DNA from: Lachnoclostridium sp. UBA3262
GTDB lineage: Bacteria; Bacillota; Clostridia; Lachnospirales; Lachnospiraceae
Assembly (NCBI GenBank): GCA_002362575.1
Contig: DEUM01000035.1
Location: 4,402-68,401, forward strand
Reading direction: 5' to 3'
DNA: 64,000 nucleotides
Each line of letters opens with the position of its first letter. The first letter of the stretch is position 1. Shown here one piece after another: positions 52,006 to 61,167 of this stretch. The position numbers and the translations under genes are program-made. The notes below the pieces were generated by a model. The model was not told the origin of the DNA and made no database searches. It saw only the letters and a list, made by a program, of their open reading frames with translations.

Positions 52006-53982
52006 ATGGGAAAAATTATCATCCAAGAAAGAAAACTCATTTTCCGCCGCAAGGATGAATTGACAATGATAGAGCCTTACGGCGCCAACTGCCTGCGCTG
52101 CCGCAGCACTCGAAATAGTAAAATATTAGAGGAGAACTGGACAGTGCAGGAGCCTGCCACACAAGACTCGTGCGTAATTACCGGTAACGAGACGAAAGCC
52201 ACTATCACAAATGGAATCGTCAGCGCCGTCATAGAAGCAGGAGAAATCTGGTACGGCGGCCTTATTACCTATTACCGCAATGGTAAACAGATTCTTCACA
52301 CCAAATTCGAAGGAGATTATGCCAACCGAAACCAACATGTGGAAGGAGAGCACTATCGTATTCAGGTCATTTTTGACGCCAATGAGGGGGAGCATTTTTA
52401 CGGCATGGGGCAGGAACAGGAAGACCTCTTTGACCGCAAGGGCAGCACGTCCCAAATCATCCACTACAATACCAAGTCCACACTCCCCGTCCTGTATTCC
52501 TCCCTCGGTTACGGCTTCTTTTGGAACAATCCGGCTCCCGGACGGTGCGAAACTACCCGGAACCACACTATGTTTGTGGCTGACAGCGCCTATCAGGCGG
52601 ACTACTTTATCTATGCAGGGGAGACTCCGGCAGATGTTATGAAAATATATTGTGATTTAACTGGATATGCTCCCAAGTTTCCAAAATGGGCTGCCGGCTT
52701 CTGGCAGTGCAAACTAAGATATGAGAGCCAGAAGGAACTTCTTGCCGTGGCAAGGGAATACAAAAAACGCGGGATTCCTATTGACGCCATTGTCATTGAC
52801 TACTTTCACTGGACAGAACAGGGAGAGTGGAAATTTGATTCCAAATACTGGCCTGATCCGAAAGCCATGGTAGACGAATTAAATAAAATGGGTATCCAGC
52901 TCGTCGTCTCTATCTGGCCTACAATTAACCCTAATAGCGAAAATTATCAGGAGATGAGCGAGAACAATATGCTCATCCGTACAGAAAACGGACAATACGG
53001 TACTTTTGATTTCTATGGTCAACAGACCTTTGTCGATATGATGAATCCGGAAACTCGTAAATTTGTATGGGAAAAGGCAAAGGAAAACTATTTTAACTAT
53101 GGCATCAAAACATTCTGGCTGGACGAGGCAGAACCGGAAGTACACCCACAGCAACCGTCACACCTAAAGTATTATTTAGGAAATGGCGCACAAGTAGCCC
53201 AGCTTTATCCGTACTATTACGCAAAAGCTTTCTATGAGGGACTAAAGGCTGAAGGAGAAAATCCGGTCTCCCTGACGAGAGCCGCCTATCCCGGCAGCCA
53301 GAAGTTCGGTACTATCGTTTGGAATGGAGATATCCCTTCCACTTTTGAAAGCTTAAAAATGAGTATTACCAGTGGTCTTTCTATGGGAATCTGCGGGATT
53401 CCCTGGTGGAATTCTGACATTGGCGGTTTTCTATTTGGCGATACAGAGAGCGATTATTTCCGGGAGCTTATCGTCCGCTGGTTTCAGTTCGGCGTCTTCA
53501 GCCCTGTCATGAGACTTCACGGCGCCCGAAAAAAACCGTCCACCCATATCCAGCGAAACCCCGGCATCATAGAACCTAGCGGGGGTGACAACGAAATCTG
53601 GAGCTTTGGCGAAAAAAACTATCCTATTTTAAAAAGACTGATTGAACTGAGAGAACGCCTGAAAGACTACACCTGCCATTATATGGATATCGCCTCTGAG
53701 ACCGGCGCTCCTATCATGCGCCCTATGTTTTGGGAGTATCCGGAAGATGAAAACTGCTATTGTCTGGAAGACCAATATTTTTATGGCGGAGACATTCTCT
53801 TTGCTCCTATCTATCAACAAGGTTGTACAGAGAGGACCGTATATCTCCCGGCAGGTAATTGGATCAACGCTATCACGAAAGAAAAAATATCCGGTGGAAA
53901 ATTCATTACCTGCCATGCACAAATTCATGAATACATTGCCTTTATCAAGGAGGGAAGTCAGGTACTCTCATGCTTTATCTAG
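52006..53982 (+). CDS. GH31 family alpha-glycosidase (alpha-xylosidase or alpha-glucosidase type)
   Basis: 658 residues, AGAGAGGATATTCT before the ATG. GH31 hallmarks: N-terminal beta domain with GEHFYGMGQEQEDLFDRKGS, barrel motif WAAGFWQCKLRYESQKEL, IDAIVIDYFHW, the nucleophile Asp 373 in FWLDEAEPEVHP, and the acid/base Asp 442 in WNGDIPSTF, then GICGIPWWNSDIGGF. WLDEAEPE resembles the alpha-xylosidase branch more than the intestinal-type glucosidases (weak evidence). No signal peptide, so it acts inside the cell on small imported sugars. Divergent from the AraC gene; no transporter nearby. Confidence 0.9.
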   Translation: MGKIIIQERKLIFRRKDELTMIEPYGANCLRCRSTRNSKILEENWTVQEPATQDSCVITGNETKATITNGIVSAVIEAGEIWYGGLITYYRNGKQILHTKFEGDYANRNQHVEGEHYRIQVIFDANEGEHFYGMGQEQEDLFDRKGSTSQIIHYNTKSTLPVLYSSLGYGFFWNNPAPGRCETTRNHTMFVADSAYQADYFIYAGETPADVMKIYCDLTGYAPKFPKWAAGFWQCKLRYESQKELLAVAREYKKRGIPIDAIVIDYFHWTEQGEWKFDSKYWPDPKAMVDELNKMGIQLVVSIWPTINPNSENYQEMSENNMLIRTENGQYGTFDFYGQQTFVDMMNPETRKFVWEKAKENYFNYGIKTFWLDEAEPEVHPQQPSHLKYYLGNGAQVAQLYPYYYAKAFYEGLKAEGENPVSLTRAAYPGSQKFGTIVWNGDIPSTFESLKMSITSGLSMGICGIPWWNSDIGGFLFGDTESDYFRELIVRWFQFGVFSPVMRLHGARKKPSTHIQRNPGIIEPSGGDNEIWSFGEKNYPILKRLIELRERLKDYTCHYMDIASETGAPIMRPMFWEYPEDENCYCLEDQYFYGGDILFAPIYQQGCTERTVYLPAGNWINAITKEKISGGKFITCHAQIHEYIAFIKEGSQVLSCFI

Positions 53983-54040
53983 CTTAACGGTATTAAGTCG
54001 AACTCATGATAACGTTTAATCATTTATTAATCGGGTATCC
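53980..54040 (+). repeat. Dispersed motif, copy A
   Basis: Starts in the GH31 stop codon. Shares ACGGT-N3-AAGTCGAAC-N4-TGAT-(G)AACG, a TTAA-flanked hairpin and GTATCCT with the copy at 63928-63999. Confidence 0.5.
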
Positions 54041-55267
54041 TCACTGAGCCAGCATTGTCTCAATAAACACACCATACCCCCGCTCCGGTTCATCCACCAG
54101 CACATGAGTGACCGCTCCGATGATTTTTCCATTCTGGAGAATCGGGCTGCCGCTCATCCCCTGTACAATCCCGCCCGTCAGCTTGAGCAGGCGGGAATCC
54201 GTAATGCGGATAATCATGCTTTTATTGTCCGTGCTGTTAATATCTATTTGTTCTATCTCGATTTTATATTTCTTTGCGCTTCCGTCCAGATTGGCGTAAA
54301 TCCATGCCTCTCCCTTTTGAATTTCCTGCTTCATACCGACAGAGAGATATTCACTACAATAATTTTTTATGCTCGTCTTTTCCATCTCCCCGAACACCCC
54401 GAGCGATGTGTTCTTCTGAATCTTGCCAATTTCATTTGTTGCCACCATGTTTATATATCCCTGCAGCTCGCCCGGTTCGCCGCTCGTTCCCTTCATGATG
54501 CCGAGTATCTTTGTCTTATACAGCTCTCCGCCGTGCAAATTAAGTAATGTCCCAGTATCCTCATCTGTGATACCGTGTCCCAGCGTCCCAAACTTTCCGT
54601 CCTCTGTCACATATGTCAGAGTACCGATTCCCTGCGTATCCTCCCGCACCCATACGCCAATTTTATAGGTACGGTCTGTCGCCAGAATCGGGCGCATCGC
54701 AACCTCGATTTCCTCGCCTTCCCGGCGTATCGTCACAGGAACCTTTTCTTTTCCGCTCTCCTGAATCGCCTCATTTAACTGCTTAATAGTAGGCACTGCC
54801 TTATGATTCCATTTTAGAATATAGTCTCCGCTTTTTACAATATTCCCTCCCGGCTCATAGGTCAGCCCATCCTTTGCCTCTATCTCCGCGGTATCTAACA
54901 CAAGCAGCCCATTCGTTTCCACGTATATGCCGATTGGCTCGCCGCTCGGTGCCACTTTCATTTTCTCTATTACATGGACGTCTACATTTTTCACAGGAAG
55001 CAGTCCGAACATCTTTACCGGAATCTGGTAATTCCCGGTATCTCCCGACGTCATGGAATAACCGTTCTCCTTATTTGTGATTTGCAGCGTTTCCTTTGAC
55101 TCTGCCATATCACAAAAGAAAGGGAGCTCAATATGCTCAGTCTCTCCCACAACGGCATACAGGCTGTCCGGTATGGAAGTCTCCATAATATGGTACATCA
55201 GATATCCCGCCACGCACAAATCAACAATAAGAAACAAAATGAAAATTCTTCTCAGCCTTTTAATCAT
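54041..55267 (-). CDS. spoIVB: Sporulation signalling serine protease SpoIVB (S55)
   Basis: 408 residues from ATG 55267, GGAGG upstream. One N-terminal membrane anchor, a PDZ domain (about residues 110-190, IKSGDYILKWNHKAV-like, PTIKQLNEAIQESGK), then the S55 protease: LGHGITDEDTGTLL holding the catalytic His and GMSGSPILQNGKIIGAVTHV holding the Ser. In the forespore it cuts SpoIVFA to switch on sigma-K in the mother cell. Follows recN; a hairpin at 55317-55348 lies between them. Confidence 0.95.
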   Translation of the reverse strand: MIKRLRRIFILFLIVDLCVAGYLMYHIMETSIPDSLYAVVGETEHIELPFFCDMAESKETLQITNKENGYSMTSGDTGNYQIPVKMFGLLPVKNVDVHVIEKMKVAPSGEPIGIYVETNGLLVLDTAEIEAKDGLTYEPGGNIVKSGDYILKWNHKAVPTIKQLNEAIQESGKEKVPVTIRREGEEIEVAMRPILATDRTYKIGVWVREDTQGIGTLTYVTEDGKFGTLGHGITDEDTGTLLNLHGGELYKTKILGIMKGTSGEPGELQGYINMVATNEIGKIQKNTSLGVFGEMEKTSIKNYCSEYLSVGMKQEIQKGEAWIYANLDGSAKKYKIEIEQIDINSTDNKSMIIRITDSRLLKLTGGIVQGMSGSPILQNGKIIGAVTHVLVDEPERGYGVFIETMLAQ

Positions 55268-55316
55268 ACAATCCTCCAGTCCGGAGCTCCGGCAGGGAAC
55301 TCCGATTAAATCAGAA

Positions 55317-55348
55317 TAGGAGCTTTGAAAAAACACTCAAAACTCCTA
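55317..55348 (-). other. Hairpin between recN and spoIVB
   Basis: Arms TAGGAGTTTTGA and TCAAAGCTCCTA (11 of 12 paired, one G-U). No T-run after it on the minus strand; may shield or slow transcription into spoIVB. Confidence 0.45.
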
Positions 55349-55373
55349 CTTAGTATGACCAATTCCTTTGTTT

Positions 55374-57053
55374 TCATTTATCTAAATATTGCTTCAGGCT
55401 GTCTGCCATTGTCTTCATTTCGTGCGCATTAGCCCTTACTGCATCGGTTATCTGGGCTCCACCAAGCAGTCTCGCCAGCTCTTCCTCCGCTTCTTCTCTG
55501 GCAAGAGGTCGAATACGCGTCGTAGACTTCTCTTTATCGACATCTTTTTCAATCACAAAATGGCTGTCTGCCATCGCCGCTATCTGGGCAAGGTGAGTAA
55601 TACAGATAATCTGATGCCGGTTTCCTAAAAGACTCATTTTTTCAGAAACCTTCTGCGCCGTCCGTCCGCTGATTCCCGCGTCAATTTCATCAAAAATTAA
55701 CGTTTCAATCTGGTCACTGTCGGCAAATACCGATTTAATCGCCAGCATAATGCGGGACAGTTCGCCGCCGGAAGCGACCTTCGCAAGTCCTCTCCTCGGC
55801 TCACCGGGATTCGTGGCAATCAAAAACTCCACTTCATCGCCACCATTTGCCGATACCGTTTCCTTCGGCGTAATCTTTATCTCAAAATCCACATGGGCAA
55901 AGTTCAAATCCTCCAGCGCCCGGGAAATCTTTTCCTCCAGATATTTTATATTCTTGCTGCGGTACTCTGTCAGTTCTCTGCACTTTGCAGTCAATTTGCT
56001 TTCCAACTGTTCAAATTCCTTCTGACGCCTCTCACAGTATGCCTCATAGTCCGCATACTTATCCAGCTTACTGTTTACCTCCTGCAGATGCGCCATAATA
56101 TCCTCGTAGGAATCTCCGTACTTTGCCTGCAAAGAGCGTATACAGTCCAGACGGCGTTCTATCTCCGTCAGTTCTCCCTCATCAAACGAAAAATCTGCCA
56201 TAAACTCAGATATGCCACGGTTGAAATCGCCTAAAAGCCCTTCTATCTGCAGTAATTCTTCCGCAAATCCAGCTACGGAGGAATCGAGTCCTGTAATATC
56301 CTGTAATCTGCGGATTCCCCTGCTGACAGCAGGTACAGCATTTTCCACGCTCAGCTGATGCGCCTCGCCCAAAGCCTCCACAATCGTCCCTGCATTTGCC
56401 GCACGGCGGTACCTGTCCTCTATCTGAGACATTTCTTCCTGCTGAAGTGCCGCCGACTCGATTTCTTCCTTTTCATATTCCAAAAACCCAAGCTGTCTTG
56501 CCCGCTCCTCAGAAGACATAGTGTCCTGCTCGATTTCCTTTTTCTTCTTTATATAATCTTGATATAACTCCGACACCTGTGACTTTAGGGAACTGCTTTT
56601 TTCTCCGCCGTACTCATCTACAATCTCCAGATGTCTTTCCTTGCTGAGCAAAGACTGGTGCTCGTGCTGACCATGAATATCCAGACACAACGCCGCCACC
56701 TTCCGAATCATGCCGGCAGAAACACTCTCGCCGTTGATTTTATTGATACTGCGGTTTTCGGTTATCTTTCTTGAAATCACAAGCTGTCCGTCGTCCAATT
56801 CCAAATCCATCTGGCGTATCTGCCGGATGGTATCCTCGTTCTCAATCTGAAAAACTGCCTCTACCATCGCATAATCGCCGTTTTTCCCTATCATCTCCGG
56901 CGACACTCTGGCTCCCAGCGCAATGCTGATCGAGCCGACTAAAATGGATTTACCGGCGCCGGTCTCTCCGGTCAGAATATTCAGATGTCTGCCAAAATCT
57001 ACATCCACCTCGTCTATTATGGCAAAGTTTTTCACGTGTAAATTTACTAACAA
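55374..57053 (-). CDS. recN: DNA repair protein RecN
   Basis: 559 residues from a TTG preceded by GGAGGAG. SMC-like ATPase with Walker A in GETGAGKSILVGSI, a long coiled coil (about 150-370), ABC signature around VASGGELSRIMLAI and Walker B in LIFDEIDAGISGRTA. Acts in double-strand break repair. recN-spoIVB order is typical of Firmicutes; here the expected upstream argR/nadK genes are replaced by a large Big-repeat surface gene 18 nt before it. Confidence 0.96.
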   Translation of the reverse strand: MLVNLHVKNFAIIDEVDVDFGRHLNILTGETGAGKSILVGSISIALGARVSPEMIGKNGDYAMVEAVFQIENEDTIRQIRQMDLELDDGQLVISRKITENRSINKINGESVSAGMIRKVAALCLDIHGQHEHQSLLSKERHLEIVDEYGGEKSSSLKSQVSELYQDYIKKKKEIEQDTMSSEERARQLGFLEYEKEEIESAALQQEEMSQIEDRYRRAANAGTIVEALGEAHQLSVENAVPAVSRGIRRLQDITGLDSSVAGFAEELLQIEGLLGDFNRGISEFMADFSFDEGELTEIERRLDCIRSLQAKYGDSYEDIMAHLQEVNSKLDKYADYEAYCERRQKEFEQLESKLTAKCRELTEYRSKNIKYLEEKISRALEDLNFAHVDFEIKITPKETVSANGGDEVEFLIATNPGEPRRGLAKVASGGELSRIMLAIKSVFADSDQIETLIFDEIDAGISGRTAQKVSEKMSLLGNRHQIICITHLAQIAAMADSHFVIEKDVDKEKSTTRIRPLAREEAEEELARLLGGAQITDAVRANAHEMKTMADSLKQYLDK

Positions 57054-57071
57054 TAGACTCCTCCACCTACG

Positions 57072-60000
57072 CTACTTAATTTTCTTGATTCTCACACGAC
57101 AGCCCAGCTTCACACCATTTACATTTGCATAAATGGTTGTTTTGCCCTTTCTACGTCCGGTTACAAGTCCGGTCGGTGATACCGTCGCAATGTTAATATT
57201 CTTAGAATACCATGTCACACCATCTTTAATCAGGTTTACTGAAAGCTGTTCGGTGTCGTACTGGCGCATAACAAGCCCCTTCCGGTTCAAATCCACGACA
57301 AGCACATCACAGTACCCAATCTTTCCATTTGCTGTTCTTCCATATATCGTTGCCTGACCACGCCGCTTTGTACGGATTTTACCATATTTATCTACCGTAG
57401 CCACCTTTTTGTTATCGGAATGGTATTTAATCTTTGTCGTCGCATTTGCCGGTGCAACCTTAATCCCAGACTGAATCGCCCTTCCCTTTGCTACTGTAAT
57501 TTCACTGTTTGCCACATCCACACCAGTTGCATCTACCGGCTCCATAACACGGACAATACAAGTTTTCGATTTATTCGAACCATCAATCGTCTTGACACGG
57601 ATTTTTACCATACCTTCTGCCAATCCCATGACACGTCCCGAACTGTCTACTGTTGCTATCGTCGTATCGCTGGACGTCCATTTCAACTTTTTCACAGTCG
57701 CATTTTTCGGCTTGATTTTTGCCTTCAGCTTCAGTGTACTTCCCACAAGCACCCTTGCAGAATATTTGTTTAACGTCAGTTTCGTTACGCGGCGTACTAC
57801 TCTGACCTTGCATCTTGCATAAGCGCCGCTTCCATCCCGTGCCGTCGCTGTAATATAGGCAGTTCCTATCTTCTTCCCCTTAACCTTTCCTGAGGAAGAC
57901 ACCGTGCAGACTTTCTTCTTGCTGCTCTTCCATTTTACTTTTTTATTCGATGTACCCGTTACTGTCGCCGTTACATAGAACGATTTGCCCTTTTTCAGAT
58001 ATTTCGTCTTTGGTGATACAGTTACCTTTGTATTGGACGGAGTAGGCTTTGGCACGACTGTAATCAGACATGCCACTGAATATCCTCCATCTGTTGTCGT
58101 TCCAGTAATCAACGTAGTTCCCGCTTTCACACCGGTTACCTGAACATTTGAGACGCCGCTTGCCTTAATTGAGGCAACGCCACCTTTCGATACCGCCCAT
58201 TTTACTTCCTTATTAAATGCTGTCGCCGGATTGAAAATCGGTGATATCGTAATCGTATCTCCTACGCGGATTGTCTTCTCGTAGGAATCCAATGATATTC
58301 CCTTTACACCGTCGCGAACTGTAACCTGTACAACCGCCACCGTCGTTACGACATTACCGTTATATGCCCTAACCTCGACAAAAGTGTTTCCCTCTTTAAC
58401 GCCGGTTACATTTCCCTCGGCATCCACTCTTGCCACGGATTGATTATAACTTCTCCATACAAGTGTATCGGTCGAATTTTCCGGTTTAAGCGTTGTCGTA
58501 AGCTTTTGCGACGTACCCGTTACAAGCGTCAATTCTTTCGGTGTTATTGTAATATCTCCTGTCGAAGGCTGCTTTACTGTCACATGTACATTCGATATCA
58601 GTCCTTCCGTTGAAACTACATTAATTACCGTGCTTCCCGGCGCTTTTCCTAATAATGTAGCCATCTGCCGGTTCTCATCGTATTCAACGGTGACGATATC
58701 CGGTTCTGCTGGCGTCCATGTCAACCCGGTCACTGTATTTTTCGGCTCATATTCGACTTCTATTATTTTATTTTCCCCGACATTCATTGTCAGCTCTGTT
58801 GGATTCAGCGTCATTTTTTCCGGTGTTCCAATTACCGTTACAAGGCACGACGCCATCGTGTTAAATGGATTGTATGCAGGGAATACCGTAATCAGCGTCG
58901 TACCGGCACCAGTAAAGGTCAAATAGCCGTCTTGATCTACCGTTGCCACACTTGTATCGGAGCTTGCCCACTGCAGCCTTTTCTCGGCCTCCGTTACATT
59001 TGTCGGCGTATAGCTGACATCATTCTTCATATTATAGCCACCCTTATAATACCCTACGGATACATCCGGATGGGCAAAGGATATCGTCTCTATCGGCACA
59101 CGCACCGTAACCCGCAGTGTATGTGATTCTTTATTCTTATAGTTATACGCTGTCAGAACCGCAGTTCCACCGCCAACTGCCGTGATAACACAGCTCTTTC
59201 CGTCTGCCGCGGCACTTACTGTGAACACCGAAGTGTCCGAACTGAACCAGTCAAGGGACGCCATTGTCACAACCTGCTTGATATCTGCCACAACGGTAAT
59301 GTGTTCGCCGATAATCATCGTCTGTTCTTCACTCGGATTCAGTGTAAAACCGCTTACCTCCGGCTCTACCTTTACAATACAGGTCGCCTTTCTTTCCACG
59401 CCGTCTCCGGCTCTCAATGTCGCTGTAATCGTAACGTCCTGTGTTGTAATTTTTTTACCGGTTATCAAACCATTCTCATCTACCGAAACAAAGTTCGAAT
59501 CCGAACTGGTCCATACTATCTCACCGTCTATCGTGCCGTCAAAAACAAGCTTCAGCTGTCTCGTTTCGCCGACTCCCAATACACAGTTGTTGGCATCGAT
59601 TGAGAGCCGCTCCACAATACTCAGATTCGTAGTAAAGGTCGTTTTTACCGTATCGCCCGGATCAAGTCCCAGCAGTTTTTTTACATAATCTTCCTTCCCG
59701 CTCCTTACCTTTATCTCGGCGACAACCTCGCCCTTCTGAAGTGCATCAATCGAAGCAGAATTTACATTATAATCAACATAGTTGTCAGCGGAGCCGCCAT
59801 CGCCCGCCATGGATAACGTAACGGTAAAGCAGTCTATAAAGTCCTGTACCGTCATATTATAAGCTTCCGCAAAATTATACCGGTCGCCGATATGGAGAAT
59901 TTCTTCTTTATCCTTAATATCACTTTTTAACGTCAGATGTACTACGGTCGGTGTGTAGGCATCTGTGACATTTGTTTCACTGAAATAACTGCCAAAAGTA

Positions 60001-61043
60001 TAGAAATAGACATCGTACTCGCCCGCCATACCTTCTACCTGTAATTCATTGTTTCGGCTGGCAGTCGGCGTTATCTTGATTAAATCTGAATTAAGTCCAA
60101 GTGAATTGGCAATCACCGCAGAGTTTCCGTGTCCGTCATCCTGCTTGACAACCCACACAATCTTGCTTTTGACAACCTCAAGGTTATTGCTGAAATCCGT
60201 ATCCGTATACAGGTATTCCCCGGAATTGATTTTAATATCCTCTGACTTTACATATGGTCCGCCATTTTTATCTGACACACGCGGGATAATATAGACATCC
60301 AGATACGCTGTATAGGTATCGGTCTCTCCTGTCGGCGTATAGGTGGCAATCAGCCTTGTCTTACCTGCACCCACCGGCTTTACAATACCATCTCTCTGTC
60401 CTACAGTAATTACTTCCTCATTTGCGCTCGACCACTGGGTATTCGTGGAATCTGCTGCACCAAAGTTTAGCTTCATCTGTACCGGTGCATGGTCTGCATA
60501 CATAACAAGAGAGCGGTCGTTATCCGTTGCAGTGACCTTTTTAAAAATCGAATCATCCACTGTTGTGTCAATAGAAAAAATAACACGGATATTACAGGTC
60601 GTACTACCAATCTCGGCGTCTCCATTCATACTGTCAGTTACGGTTACTGTTACCGTTACATCACCGGGAGAGAGTGCCTTGACAAGACATCTCGTTTTGG
60701 CACTTACCGGAGGAACATCCGGATCCGATGTCTCTGATGTCACCAACTTAGCAATTTTTTGCTGTTCCACATCCTCAATTGACCATTTTACTTTATACCT
60801 TGCATCATCATAGGCAGTTCCTGTCGTCCGCAAGTCGAGCTGCATCGTACTGGTTTTCATTTCGATAGGCGTAGCAGGGTTTACCACTACTCCATACTGG
60901 TCCATAATGAAAATCTCATCCGCCGCACGGGCAGAATCGCCAAAAAAGCCCAGCACGCCCGCTGCTAATACAAAAACCAGTGTTATCATATATTGTATCC
61001 GTCTTTTTCCTTTTCTACCGTCCCTGTTTCTCATGAAAACCAT
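57072..61043 (-). CDS. Secreted 1323-residue protein with about eleven Big2-type Ig-like repeats
   Basis: Signal peptide up to about residue 40 (VLAAGVLGFFGDSARA). The mature chain is a series of bacterial Ig-like (Big_2) repeats, recognisable by W.SSD..VATVD..G.VTG and a following VTA/ITA strand: for example WTSSDSNFVSVDENGLITG, WASSDTSVATVDQDGYLTF, WTSSDTTIATVDSSGRVMG, YHSDNKKVATVDKYG. The N-terminal ~380 residues have less regular repeats. The last four repeats are very Lys-rich, likely for wall binding; there is no sortase signal. Ig stacks of this kind are adhesins or surface spacers. Ends 18 nt before recN. The start could also be ATG 61034. Confidence 0.85.
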   Translation of the reverse strand: MVFMRNRDGRKGKRRIQYMITLVFVLAAGVLGFFGDSARAADEIFIMDQYGVVVNPATPIEMKTSTMQLDLRTTGTAYDDARYKVKWSIEDVEQQKIAKLVTSETSDPDVPPVSAKTRCLVKALSPGDVTVTVTVTDSMNGDAEIGSTTCNIRVIFSIDTTVDDSIFKKVTATDNDRSLVMYADHAPVQMKLNFGAADSTNTQWSSANEEVITVGQRDGIVKPVGAGKTRLIATYTPTGETDTYTAYLDVYIIPRVSDKNGGPYVKSEDIKINSGEYLYTDTDFSNNLEVVKSKIVWVVKQDDGHGNSAVIANSLGLNSDLIKITPTASRNNELQVEGMAGEYDVYFYTFGSYFSETNVTDAYTPTVVHLTLKSDIKDKEEILHIGDRYNFAEAYNMTVQDFIDCFTVTLSMAGDGGSADNYVDYNVNSASIDALQKGEVVAEIKVRSGKEDYVKKLLGLDPGDTVKTTFTTNLSIVERLSIDANNCVLGVGETRQLKLVFDGTIDGEIVWTSSDSNFVSVDENGLITGKKITTQDVTITATLRAGDGVERKATCIVKVEPEVSGFTLNPSEEQTMIIGEHITVVADIKQVVTMASLDWFSSDTSVFTVSAAADGKSCVITAVGGGTAVLTAYNYKNKESHTLRVTVRVPIETISFAHPDVSVGYYKGGYNMKNDVSYTPTNVTEAEKRLQWASSDTSVATVDQDGYLTFTGAGTTLITVFPAYNPFNTMASCLVTVIGTPEKMTLNPTELTMNVGENKIIEVEYEPKNTVTGLTWTPAEPDIVTVEYDENRQMATLLGKAPGSTVINVVSTEGLISNVHVTVKQPSTGDITITPKELTLVTGTSQKLTTTLKPENSTDTLVWRSYNQSVARVDAEGNVTGVKEGNTFVEVRAYNGNVVTTVAVVQVTVRDGVKGISLDSYEKTIRVGDTITISPIFNPATAFNKEVKWAVSKGGVASIKASGVSNVQVTGVKAGTTLITGTTTDGGYSVACLITVVPKPTPSNTKVTVSPKTKYLKKGKSFYVTATVTGTSNKKVKWKSSKKKVCTVSSSGKVKGKKIGTAYITATARDGSGAYARCKVRVVRRVTKLTLNKYSARVLVGSTLKLKAKIKPKNATVKKLKWTSSDTTIATVDSSGRVMGLAEGMVKIRVKTIDGSNKSKTCIVRVMEPVDATGVDVANSEITVAKGRAIQSGIKVAPANATTKIKYHSDNKKVATVDKYGKIRTKRRGQATIYGRTANGKIGYCDVLVVDLNRKGLVMRQYDTEQLSVNLIKDGVTWYSKNINIATVSPTGLVTGRRKGKTTIYANVNGVKLGCRVRIKKIK

Positions 61044-61167
61044 ACCCTTCCTGCTTGTTATATCTATTCTTCTTTTTAATCAAAATTTACCGTTATGTAT
61101 ATCGGCTTATTTCCCTTTCATGTTAAGTCAAAGATTTGTCAATCAAATGGTAAATTTATCAAATCCG

